From the NCBI GenBank assembly GCA_017590115.1, contig JAGGNK010013559.1, positions 318,933 to 382,932 on the forward strand: a stretch of 64,000 nt of DNA, given 5' to 3'. The notes below the pieces were generated by a model. The model saw only the letters and a program-made list of their open reading frames with translations. It had not been told where the DNA came from and ran no database searches. The DNA is from Montifringilla adamsi (lineage: Eukaryota > Chordata > Aves > Passeriformes > Passeridae). The translations under genes and the position numbers were made by a program. This document shows, in pieces, positions 27,801-35,912 of the stretch. Positions within the stretch are counted from its first letter, which is position 1. Each line of letters opens with the position of its first letter.

Positions 27801-28346
27801 AGCCCCCAAAAGAAGCTGCTAGAGGCTCCAGGACACCCACCCTCACACCCCCCTGCCCAGCCTGCCCCGGTTGCTGCTGCAGCCAGATGTATCTGGGATG
27901 GCAGCGTGAGGAAAGTCCTTTCTCCCAGTGTTTCTCCAAGAATTTGGGGTTTCCTCACTCCCTTATAACATCCACAGCAGAGCTGGTTCTGACGCCTTTT
28001 CCTACCTGACAGGGATCTTCACCCGCAGGTACCGATCCACGGCGATGGCCAGAAGCGCCAGGATGGAGCTCTCTGTGAGGATAAGGACGGGACAGGCCAC
28101 CATGAGGCAGGTGTAAAACTCCGTCTGGGGTCCGATGTTGATGATAATGGCCAGGGGGATGACCAGAGCCCCCACGGCTACGTCGGCCACCGCCAGCGAG
28201 ACGATGAAGCAAAAGGTGGCATCCCGCAGTGCCTGGTTCATCTTCACAGCCCAGATGACCAGGATATTGCCCGGCACGGACACCAAAGCGATGAGCACTT
28301 CGATGGAGATGTAGGCAGCCTGGAAGGCTGAGATGGGGTGTGCCAT
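3228..28346 (-). CDS. ADORA1: Adenosine A1 receptor (two coding exons)
   Basis: Class A GPCR of the plasma membrane; the family binds adenosine and signals through Gi/o to lower cAMP. The CDS is join(28346..28006, 3864..3228) on the minus strand, giving 325 residues against 326 in human. Exon 1 has 341 nt and ends AG|gtagga; exon 2 starts ccatag|G, and the split codon gives Arg114. Visible hallmarks: GNxxV of TM1, DRY at 104-106 ending TM3, Cys80 and Cys169 for the extracellular disulfide, Phe171-Glu172 of the ligand pocket, SWLP in TM6, Thr-His of TM7, and NPIVY. Asn159 is an N-glycosylation sequon at the same number as in mammals. The tail carries paired cysteines (YFCC) suited to palmitoylation, then a diverged Ser/Thr-rich end. 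The start at 28346 has A at -3 and G at +4. The phase-2 intron after Arg114 is where mammalian ADORA1 is split. Confidence 0.96.
6198..6332 (+). repeat. CR1 LINE 3' end fragment
   Basis: Sequence matches the usual end of avian CR1: a diverged body, then a 'ggttggaattgatgacctc' segment, 'cttccaacctaattgattctg' and an ATTCTGTG-like terminus at the right end. That terminus makes it plus-strand. Truncated at the 5' side, as most CR1 copies are. Confidence 0.8.
7136..7480 (-). repeat. CR1 LINE fragment
   Basis: Starts with the reversed CR1 terminus (atcataggatcttagaat), then the 'tgccatgggcagggacacct', 'cttggacacttcca' and 'ttgtcctgtccctcc' blocks shared by many CR1 copies in this window. Orientation is minus. 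The right edge is approximate. Confidence 0.85.
7658..7712. repeat. 20-nt tandem repeat, 2.75 copies
   Basis: The unit gagaacagagcattcacctg is repeated at 7658, 7678 and 7698 (last copy partial) with no mismatch. It lies just right of a CR1 fragment, inside the ADORA1 intron. Confidence 0.95.
8907..8974 (+). repeat. Left copy of a 68-bp direct repeat flanking the ERV remnant
   Basis: By eye it is identical to 10736-10803 at all but about 6 of 68 positions, same orientation, starting 'cttcccagg' and ending 'ctctggctggttg'. The similarity stops sharply on both sides, so it is not a full pair of long terminal repeats. Confidence 0.85.
9247..9783 (+). pseudogene. Endogenous retrovirus gag (matrix-like) remnant
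   Basis: An ATG at 9247 opens a frame beginning [12 protein letters not shown], with the Met-Gly of a myristoylated matrix N-terminus and a Ser-Lys-x-Glu start seen in betaretrovirus-like Gag proteins. The frame is stopped by TAG at 9418-9420 and then stays open in the same frame to a TGA ending at 9783. The later part is Ser/Gly-rich, as Gag linker regions can be. I see no capsid, protease, polymerase or envelope sequence and no clear primer-binding site, so this is a short 5' fragment of an old insertion. The gag identification is inference from the N-terminal pattern; one premature stop and the missing rest argue against function. Confidence 0.5.
9784..10680. other. Probable continuation of the ERV-derived insert, unclassified
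   Basis: Base composition stays unlike the flanking intron, with diverged repeats of a 'gttctgaga/gttctgaag' core near 9869, 9896, 10017 and 10168. A minus-strand open frame of 198 codons (9590-10186) crosses this repeat and has no recognisable domain. 'ctaataaaaacc' near 10616 gives a plus-strand AATAAA. I could not identify terminal repeats. Confidence 0.35.
10736..10803 (+). repeat. Right copy of the 68-bp direct repeat
   Basis: Partner of 8907-8974, about 91% identical by eye. The two copies bracket the gag remnant and its unclassified tail. Confidence 0.85.
14156..14175. repeat. Poly(A) run
   Basis: About 16 consecutive A with a short A/G extension. It is not preceded by an obvious retrotransposed gene. 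Confidence 0.9.
14528..14650 (+). repeat. CR1 LINE 3' end fragment
   Basis: Contains 'ggcttggagcaacctgg', 'ctgcccatggcaggggtgga' and a terminus like 'ccattccatgactctata'. Plus orientation. Confidence 0.8.
16775..17236 (+). repeat. CR1 LINE fragment, ~460 bp
   Basis: One of the two longest CR1 pieces here. It carries the 'gttcacctggagaagagaag' block, the 'ttagattggatattggga' block and 'cttggagcaacctgggata', ending 'ggcactctatga'. Plus orientation. It is followed directly by a ~105 bp segment also found at 25.5 kb. Confidence 0.88.
17237..17342 (+). repeat. Duplicated CR1-flanking segment, copy 1
   Basis: Starts 'aatgcatttccctctcc' and runs through 'gggctgcctgtgggtgggg' to 'cccacaagaccccc'. 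It matches 25510-25617 closely by eye. It does not resemble CR1 but follows a CR1 tail in both places. Confidence 0.8.
17345..17408 (+). repeat. CR1 3' terminus, short
   Basis: 'ggaatgatctttaaggaccc' followed by 'ttccaatccaaaccattcta' and an attccatga end is the last ~60 bp of CR1. Plus orientation. Confidence 0.7.
21106..21390 (-). repeat. CR1 LINE fragment
   Basis: Begins 'catagaatcacagaatccc' (reversed CR1 terminus), then 'ttgggtgggaagagacctta', 'tgccatgggcagggacacct' and 'cccattgctccttgtcctat'. Minus orientation. Confidence 0.88.
23366..23525 (-). repeat. CR1 LINE fragment
   Basis: 'ggaatggtttggttggaaga', 'catgggcagggacaccttt' and 'aacctggccttggacacttc' in order. The extreme terminus is missing or decayed. 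Minus orientation. Confidence 0.83.
25340..25509 (+). repeat. CR1 LINE 3' end fragment
   Basis: 'gaagctgtggctgccccatc', 'cttggagcaacctgggacag' and a clean (gattctgt)2 terminus. Plus orientation. Followed by the second copy of the duplicated flank. Confidence 0.87.
25510..25617 (+). repeat. Duplicated CR1-flanking segment, copy 2
   Basis: Partner of 17237-17342: same 'aatgcatttccctctccc', 'gggctgcctgtgggtggggg' and 'cccacaagaccccc' blocks with scattered substitutions and small indels. Confidence 0.8.
26168..26232 (-). repeat. Possible short CR1 terminus
   Basis: 'ggatctctaaggttgggaaa' and 'gacctctcagat' resemble a CR1 subfamily end. No further CR1 body follows. Confidence 0.45.
28006..28346 (-). 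CDS. ADORA1: ADORA1 coding exon 1 (TM1-TM3, DRY)
   Basis: Encodes residues 1-113 plus two bases of codon 114: extracellular N-terminus, TM1, TM2, TM3, DRY and the start of intracellular loop 2. The donor on the minus strand is AG|gtagga (G at 28005). The same exon probably starts at 28388 (acceptor gtttgcag|GTGACC), which leaves 42 nt of 5' UTR. Confidence 0.95.
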
Positions 28347-28388
28347 GATGCTCCGGTCCGCCCTGCTCCCGTGGGGGTCCTCGGTCAC
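28347..28388 (-). other. ADORA1: ADORA1 5' UTR part of the coding exon
   Basis: A clear acceptor gtttgcag|GTGACC lies on the minus strand at 28390-28388, upstream of the start codon. The region therefore reads as 42 nt of spliced 5' leader rather than a first exon. Confidence 0.7.
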
Positions 28389-28499
28389 CTGCAAACGCAC
28401 AGGGGGGCGGTGAGAGAGTGGCATCGCTGACTGAGCTGCGAGCGGGATGGAGCCTGTGCGAGGGGGTGGGAAAAACCCCTCTCCCGTCTGTGCCATCCG

Positions 28500-29540
28500 C
28501 CGGGGCTCCGGGTCCCCCGCCCCCCGAGCTCATCCTGCACCCACCTCCGTCCCGCAGCGCGACCGCTCCCGGCGCTGAAGAGGGAGCTGGAGCCGCCGGT
28601 CAGTCCTGGGAGAGCGGCAGAGCCCCCCGCCCCCCGGGCCGCCCCGGGGCCCTCTGTCGGAGCCTTTCGGGGCTCCCTCTGTCCCCTCGCTGGATCCCCT
28701 CCCTGCTCTGCGCTGTTTCCTGCAGTCCCCCGAGCCCCGAGTCCCGGCAACCGCCGCCCGGCCCCGACCCCTCTCACCTTGTCCTGCAAATACAGGGCTT
28801 GTTTTGGGGTGCCCTCACCCCCAGAGAGCCAGCGCTGTCTCCCCCCAGGGCAAGGCGGGGCTCATGCCGGGGGCGGCCGGGGGGACCCTGCGGCCGCCGG
28901 GGACCGGGCTGGCCGCGGCCGCCGGGGCTGCGCTCGGTCCCCGGTGCCCGACACCGCTAGGCTCCCGCAGGCGCTGCCCCCTCCCCGCCGGAGCCGAAGC
29001 ATCACATGGTGCCGCCTTCCAGCCTTTAAAGAGCGACTGACCCGATTCGGGGCTCGCCGGCACCGGGAAGGACCGGGGGAGGGGGTGCGAGGGGGCCGGG
29101 CGGAGGCGGCCGGACCGGGTGGAGCGGGGAGAGGCGGCAGCGGGGGGAGCAGCGGAGCCAGACCCAGCCCCAACGCTGCCGCCACCAGTCGGGCTCCTGA
29201 TTTAACGCTAAAACCGGTTTTTGAGGTCGGGTGTGAGCAGAGGATCGGGACGGGAGGGGAAGGGCGGAGGCAGAGCCTGAGCTGGGGTGGGCGAGGACCC
29301 GGCACGGGCAGCGCCGCTCGGGGCTGTGCCCCAGGACGGCGTCGGGACCGCAAGTCAGACCCGAACGGCCTCAAGAAGCTCTGGTGCTCACCTGGGCTCT
29401 GGCTGGCACTGCCTCACTCAAAATCACTGCGGGGGTGGGCGGGGAGTGAGACCCCGAAAGCGCTCTGCACCCTCCGAACCGCACCCGCCGGGCTGGGGAG
29501 GGGCTGTGTCCCTGCGGCCGGGGAAGGGTCTGTCCACACA
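28500..29540 (-). promoter_or_regulatory. ADORA1: CpG-rich ADORA1 promoter area with two candidate first-exon donors
   Basis: GC-rich and CpG-dense, unlike the intron and the upstream flank. Minus-strand donors GACAAG|gtgagag (exon end 28778) and GCCCAG|gtgagca (exon end 29392) could each close a non-coding first exon and join the acceptor at 28388. Human ADORA1 is known to use alternative 5' exons, so two promoters here are plausible. No start sites can be fixed from sequence alone. The 268-codon plus-strand frame across this region is a GC-content artefact. Confidence 0.6.
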
Positions 29541-32500
29541 AGGCGGCCCCGAACTGCTGCTGAGACTGGACCAGACACTCTTTAAGGTTCTAGGAGAAGT
29601 TTGGGGGAATATGGTCACCCCCCAGTTCCCCTCTCCGGGCCAGGCAGTACAGAGAGAATGGGTCTGCAGGCTCGATCTCACTGATGGAGTTGAACCCCCC
29701 ACTCCCTCCAGGGACCTCCGGATGTGCGCCAGGCACCTGCAAAGCTCATTTTACATAAATCACTTCCCAGGAGTGTGGCTGGTTTATCCAAATGCTGCAA
29801 GGAATACGACCTCAGACATGGGGCAAGGGGTCTCTCCCAACCCCCATCTGCACCTCTCCCAGTCCTTTCTCCCTCCTCTAGAGAGACTCGGGACTGGAGT
29901 TGTCCCCTGCTCCGCTCTGCTTTGTGAGAGATGTCCCAACCCTTGGATCTGCCCCTTGGGGCTGCCCCTCATCCCTCTCTTCATCAGAGACTGCACACCC
30001 CACAGCAGGGATGGAATCAGCTGCGGGACCATCCCAATCCAGGGCTGATTTTCCATCAGCTGCTGTCCCATGGGGTGCCTGCTCTCCCCCTTGGGCAAGT
30101 GGCCAGCAAAGAGCTGGGGGTCCCAGCATCCTAGGACTGCCTGGGAACTGTGGCATTGTGCCACCTCTGGGCACTGGGCTGTGCCAGCAGCAGGGCGAGG
30201 TGAGCTTAGATTGGTCTGAATGATCTGTTTGCTGTGCAGAGAGAAAAATAAACCGAGGCTCACAAGCTCCTGTAAACAGCACTATTTATGGAGCGTTGGC
30301 ATCCTGCAGCATCTCCTCACACCTCCTCCACTGCAGGGAAAAGTGATGCCCCCTATGGCTGAGCATAAATCCAGAGGTAGGGGTGGGATGGGGGTGCTCA
30401 GGATGGGCTATTGAGAGTGAAAAGGGCATTCCTAGAGAGCCCAAAACCCCTCGCCCACCACCTTCCCAGGGGGAGTGTCCTTGCAATCAACCTCTGGCTG
30501 GGAGCAGGGCAGGAAAACCAGCAGGTTCCTCACGGGAGTGCAATGCGGAAGCACACGCAGGCAGGGCCCGGCCTAATTGTATGCAAATGGCCCAAACAGA
30601 GATTAAAACCACTCCTTTTCCTTTGTGGATTTGCAGTTTGTTCTCCCTCCCTGGATTTGTTTCCTTGAATGCTCAATTTTAGCAGCACCCCTAATGCCCC
30701 CCATGTTATGCCAAACATAACACCCCCTGTTATGTTACCTGCTGGCTGTGAACCTGCCAGAGGGTTTCCGAGCTCTCTCACCAGCCCAAGCAAAGTGTCC
30801 CAGGGCATGGGCAAAGACTGCAAGGGTTGGATGACCAAATTGATACAGAGCCCATTCCTGATAGAGAGGGATCATCAGCTCATTCTCCTGACACCAAGCT
30901 GGGGATGTGTCTGAAGAGTGTCAGGGATTCCTTAAAAACCCATGAAAAATAATTTTCTGGAAAAGTTATTCAGGTCTGCCAGGCTCTTTCTGGGGGTTTT
31001 AAGGAGAAAATGTCCTGACAGCTGCAATGGGTTGTGAAGACCACAAGGTGTTGGATGATGCTGCTACAGATAAATACCCTTGGCACACAGGGAGGGGTGG
31101 GATGAAGTGGGACAAACAAGGGGCACGGTGTGGCTTCCTGCACCAGCTCCTGTGAGCTGGGGACAGGAGCAGCCTGTGGCCGTGGCAGGAGGGGATGGTT
31201 GATGTCTGGCTTGATGCCAGTGGGATGCACCCGAGGCTGTGGCGTGTTGGGGCCAGTTCATGAGACCAAACCCTGACTGAACCCCCAGGGCCTGGCAAGA
31301 AATGCTTTCCCAGGGAGACAAGTCAGGGCATGGGGAGTTATTTCTGCCCATCTTTCTTCAGCTTTTCTCTGGGGTGTGAGCTTCCCCCTCCTGCCTTAGT
31401 TTACCTGCACAAACAGCAGCTCCATGGTGCCATTCTGGGCAATCAGGACAGGAGAAGTTGAGGATTTCTCCACCTCTTCCATCATGGTGACCATCCCACA
31501 GCACTTCTGGTCATGGAAAGGGGCCTCTTAACTAGGAAAGTTAATTAGGAGTGTGAGTGGTGCCAGCAGCACAGGGATGTGCACTTGGAGGGCTGATGGC
31601 TCTGAGAGACATTAATTAGGATGAGTGATCCCCTGAGTGCCACGGTCTGGTGGGTCCACACAGGATGGCACAAGGCAAAGAGAAGCATCAAACAAAGGGA
31701 AACCCTGGAGCTTTTCCAAGAAGGCCTCCACTGTGTTGAGATGTTTTGGAGTGATGGTCACCCTATACTGTTGGGGCCACCATTCTGTGTGTGCCAGTGA
31801 CACAGAGCCCTGGGGACCTCACTCAGGACACGGCTGGTCTATGACTTGTGCTCAGTTTCTCTCCCATTTAATGGGACACGCGGCCCTGGGAAGCCATCTG
31901 GGGAGCAAGGAGCCCCAGACTTCTGCAGGGTGGTGCATCCCTATCTGGACATGGCAGGAGATGCTCAGCAGCAATGACACAGCACAGAAAATATCCCAGA
32001 AGGTAACTTAAATGGGCAAATCCCAGAGAGTGGATAAAGGAAAGGCTGTTTCCCTGTGGACTGCCCATTCCCACTGAGCACATCTCACCCTGGTCACTCC
32101 GAGCAGGTTGGGAAGGGGGCTGGCAGTGCTACCAGTGCACCAAGGGAGAAACTGAGTCCTGAGAAGTGCCTGTGATCCATCAGCCCCGTGCTGGCATAAG
32201 GATGTGCCCCAGTTCCCTCTAGCCTGGGGAGATGCCACATCCATGATGCTGCAGATTCCCACGGCAGCCAAATGGGTCAGGCCCCACTCGGATCCCTGCC
32301 AGGTGCCAGCCAGATGCTGCCCACAGGCAGATGGGTCACTGTGCCGGATGCCTTGGCACAACAGGATATTGCCAGGCTTTTGTGCTGCCCTGTCAGGGAG
32401 GAACTGCTGAGACATCACTGCGTGGCAGAGAAAACAGATCAGAGCCCAGCGAGCTCTGGCAGCGCCGTCCCTGGCAGGGCAGTGGGGTAGGGCAGAGGTC

Positions 32501-33395
32501 TGTCCCGAGGCCCGCCCCCACACCCCTATCCAGGCCATTTGCCTCGGCACTGTTGCCTGTTCCTCACCACACCGGAGTTATTTTATTCCCCAGGGAGCCC
32601 CGGGAGTGTTATCTAGCCAGGCTGAGGGCCAGGAGCTATTCCTGCCACGGCTTCCAGCTGTCTCTGTGGGGCAGGAAGGGGTTAAACCTTTCCAATCCTG
32701 TCAAGCAGTTTCGAGGATGGTTCAAACCCTTTGCCCCCTGTCCAGGGCCACCCCTGGAACAAACCCAGCGCTGTTTGGCCTCTGGTTTCAGTTGCAGTAT
32801 CCTGTGGAAGGGCAGGACGCTGCTTGCTGCCTCCAACCCCGTTGTGCCGTGGGGAGGGAGAGGGCAGCTGGGTGCTGTGAGGGCTCTGGAACAGCCAGCA
32901 GTGATGACAGATCCTTCTGGGGCAAAGACTGGTGTGAAACAGTGACTGCTCAAGATAGGGAAAGAAAAGGCTGTGAGGGACAAAAATGTAAAAGGAAAAA
33001 TGTGAGTTCTGGTTTGCTACAAGGGCTGAATGAGGGGAACCACTTCCCTTGATGGATCTCAGAGATGGTAAAATAATTTCCTGATTGATCTTTGGGGAAA
33101 TATTGGGGAGGGGATGAAGAGCTGAGCGTGTGTTGTGGCTGGAAGAGCCCAGGGCCACCCCCAGACCTGGGCCTGTGATGGCCTGGGGACACCACAGGGG
33201 TGGTTGGAAATGAGTATTTGGGGTGAAGGAGAAAACCGGGATGAAGCGGTGACAGCCACAGTGGGAAATGTCCAAGGAGGACTGGGCTGGGCTGGGTTGG
33301 TGGCTCTGAGTGAGGAGGGAGAGGTGGCAAAAAAGAAACCATGGTTGCTGCTCCCTAAGCCCATATCTCTCACTTTAGCATTTTGTCCCATATTT

Positions 33396-33430
33396 CTATT
33401 TTTAAATTCCCTGCTTTTAGCTTCCAGCTG
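33396..33430. promoter_or_regulatory. MEF2 site plus E-box pair upstream of MYOG
   Basis: CTATTTTTAA at 33396-33405 fits the MEF2 consensus YTAWWWWTAR exactly. CAGCTG at 33425-33430 is a myogenic E-box core 19 bp further on. Whether the pair acts as an enhancer is inference. Confidence 0.45.
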
Positions 33431-33914
33431 TCACTTACAGCTCTCGGGTTTGGTAACGGAGCTCTTCCCCCCACTGAGGCTCTCACAGACTGTAACCATC
33501 TCACCACCCTCCAAGAGGAAAGCTCTTCTTCCACCCAGCCCCTGCAGCCTCTGAGCCCTGCACCCTGCTGCTGCCCAAATTATTGCCTTCCAACCAATTT
33601 AAGGCGAATTCTTTTGTATCCAGAAATTAATTCAGGACAGCGATTCACTGAGTAGGTTCTCCGTGTTGTAGGAAAAGGTGTTCAAACCCTTCCCACACGC
33701 CTAAACCTGCAGATTCCTATGGAAGACCTGGACAATTTCTTATCAGCACAGGGGATCCGCCTCCTGCCCTGTTCCACTTCTCCTCTTCCCTCTGTAATCG
33801 TTTCCCCCGCGGCCCCAGAGCAGCACAAACACCGCCGGAGCAGTCCGAGCGCCGGCCAAAGCAGCGTCCCGGCCGATCCCCGGGGAACGGCCCGTGCGGC
33901 TCGGGGACGCTGCA

Positions 33915-34013
33915 GCGGGACCTGCGACATTCCGCAGTGTCCCAGCAAGCGGGACCTGTGACATTCCGGAGTGTCCCAGAAAGCGGGACCTGTGACATTC
34001 CGCAGTGTCCCCG
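33915..34013. repeat. 34-bp GC-rich tandem repeat, ~3 copies
   Basis: Units begin at 33915, 33949 and 33983 with 'gcgggacctgtgacattccg' and differ at a few positions. Each unit contains GGGAC and GTCCC as a 5-bp inverted repeat. Confidence 0.93.
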
Positions 34014-35023
34014 CGGCCGGGACGATCGGGGAGACGTTCCCACAGCTGGGCGCCTTCCCCGGGAACGCGGGGCCAGAAGTCCCGGCCACGAGCTCGGAGT
34101 GCATCGGCTCCGCGGGGCGCGGAGGCTTCTGCTGCCTGTGCAGCCCCTCCTCGCCAGGCCTGGGGGAGCCGGGGGCAGGGCCGGGGTCACCCAGCCTCGC
34201 ACTGCGGAGCCCCGCAGGAATTTGTGCCCGGGGGGTCGCTGGGTGGTGCCCCGGAGCTGCTGCCACAGCGGTGCCGCGCGGCTCCGGGGCTGGAGGGGAG
34301 GGAAAAAGGGGGATCCATCAGTGCTGCCAGGCCAAGGGGTGTCAGCTGGGCGGCTGCAGTTTTGGGGGACTGACATCCCCCAGATTCTCTCCGAGCTCTG
34401 GGGTAGCAGAGGGTGGGGCGGGGGGGAATGCAGGCACCGCATCTCCCTTGCTGGGAAAGGCTGGGAAAAGCACCAGGTTGAAAGGCAGAGACCCCAGACA
34501 GGCGGTAACCCCAAATTTCCTCTCCTTACCTCAGAAGCAGCCCTTTCCACGAAAAGCCTTGGCTGGAGCAGTGTTTGCCATCCATGTCTGTCTCCTCCAC
34601 GCAGGTCGGGCAGGTGGGGATGGAGCAGGGAAGGAGCCTCCCGATGTGTGCCCATGACACCCACACCAGCTCACCCTTCCCAAAACATTACGGGGAGGGG
34701 GGAGCTGCGATGTTGCACATCTGGGGTTCCCCTGGGATTAAAAGGTACCCAGGCACTGGAAAAAACTGGGAAATTGGGAAAGAAGCCCAGGGTCCCCTCC
34801 TGGGGACAAGGGACCTTCCCATCCCCAGGGCAACTGGGGCTCCCAGTTTCACATCCCTAAATAAATGCTCTTGAAAGGGCAGGGACCAACGTGAACTCCA
34901 GTGGCTAAGGGGCTCCCCCCTACCCCAGCCATTGCACTTTCCAAAAGCAATTAAATCCATGGAGCCAAAGGAACCAGATGGGACACAGACACTGGGAAAG
35001 AACATCCTGTGAGGGACAGAGGA

Positions 35024-35155
35024 GAAAGAGAATAAATAGAAAAAGATAATAGTAACAGTAACAATAACTATAACTATAATATTAGTTGTATATTATATTA
35101 AATTATTAATATTTGATTGTTAATTATTGATATGATTGATATTCTTTTATATTTC
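35024..35155. repeat. AT-rich low-complexity stretch
   Basis: Simple repeats of taa, aataac and att over ~130 bp within otherwise GC-rich intergenic DNA. Confidence 0.85.
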
Positions 35156-35694
35156 TGCTGAAGAAGAAATAGAGAAGGGAACCCCTCAAATCACACTCCT
35201 GTCCCTCCCTATGGGATGAAAGCCAGCTGCTCCCCAAGACAGATTTGGGGGCAAATGTATCTGCTTCAGCTGAGGCCAAAAATTCCTTCTCCAGGACAAT
35301 TTCATCCACAAATGAGCAGGAAAACACAAAGGAAAGTGTTTCCGGGAAGTCCCTCCACTTTCCTGAAGCCTCACCGTCCTGGATTAGGATGTTTTGGCCC
35401 AAAAGATGAATGAGGGAACTGGGACGGAGCAGGAACCGCAGGAAGCCAAACCCTGGGAGCTATTTTCGGCCGTCAGGCAGGAAAAGCACCTGTTGGGGTC
35501 ATTACGCCGCGGGAAAAAACAAACCACGAGATTTTCTCCCATGGGGGGGTCGGAAATAAATAGCTGGGATCATCCCTGCTGGAGAACTGGATCTGGATAC
35601 AAGGGAAAAACCCCACGGTTTCCAAATCCTGATCCTCCCTCTCAGCTGCCAGGGGCCCCACCCTGGATCCTGCGGCAGAAGGGCGGGTTCCCCC

Positions 35695-35702
35695 TATAAA
35701 AG
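35695..35702 (+). promoter_or_regulatory. Orphan TATA box
   Basis: TATAAAAG framed by C and G runs (ccccTATAAAAGggg). It matches a core promoter better than anything else in the intergenic region. Transcription would begin near 35725. No downstream exon is recognisable. Confidence 0.35.
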
Positions 35703-35833
35703 GGGGATTCAAAGGGGTCTGAGATGCTTTTGGTCTCTGGCTTGAGGTGTGCATCCCTAAATCCGGGCTCGGCTGTGGATAACCGGTCTGTTGGTGCCCT
35801 CTCCCGTCCAGCGGCGGTGGCTGATGCCTCCTG

Positions 35834-35912
35834 CCATCCCTCCCTCATCCCTCCCTCATCCCTCCTTCATCCCTCCTCGATCCCTCCCGCATCCCTCCTC
35901 CCTCCTTCTGCC
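35834..35912 (+). repeat. CATCCCTCC-type pyrimidine repeat
   Basis: About seven diverged copies of a 9-10 nt unit (catccctccct, catccctcctt, gatccctcccg and so on), almost free of purines on this strand apart from the 'cat' steps. Confidence 0.9.

Larger units (their letters stand above)
3865..28005 (-). other. ADORA1 24.1 kb intron
   Basis: No coding exon is supported inside. It contains CR1 fragments (6.2, 7.1, 14.5, 16.8, 17.3, 21.1, 23.4, 25.3 and 26.2 kb), a retroviral gag remnant near 9.2-9.8 kb, a 20-nt tandem repeat at 7.66 kb and poly(A) runs at 14.16 and 17.79 kb. Stretches such as 4.0-6.1, 11-14, 18-21 and 26.4-27.9 kb look like ordinary unique intron. The AT-rich stretches at 6.42-6.66 kb and 15.6-16.5 kb carry no repeat I recognise and could hold conserved non-coding sequence. 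Confidence 0.75.

Noticed and set aside
28779..29585. 268-codon plus-strand frame over the ADORA1 promoter
   Set aside because: GC-driven open frame with Arg/Gly/Pro/Ala composition and no recognisable family.
33717..34860. Open frames of 307 codons (plus) and 315 codons (minus) overlapping each other
   Set aside because: They lie in CpG-rich DNA where stops are rare, overlap on both strands, contain the 34-bp repeat, and show no domain or splice structure.
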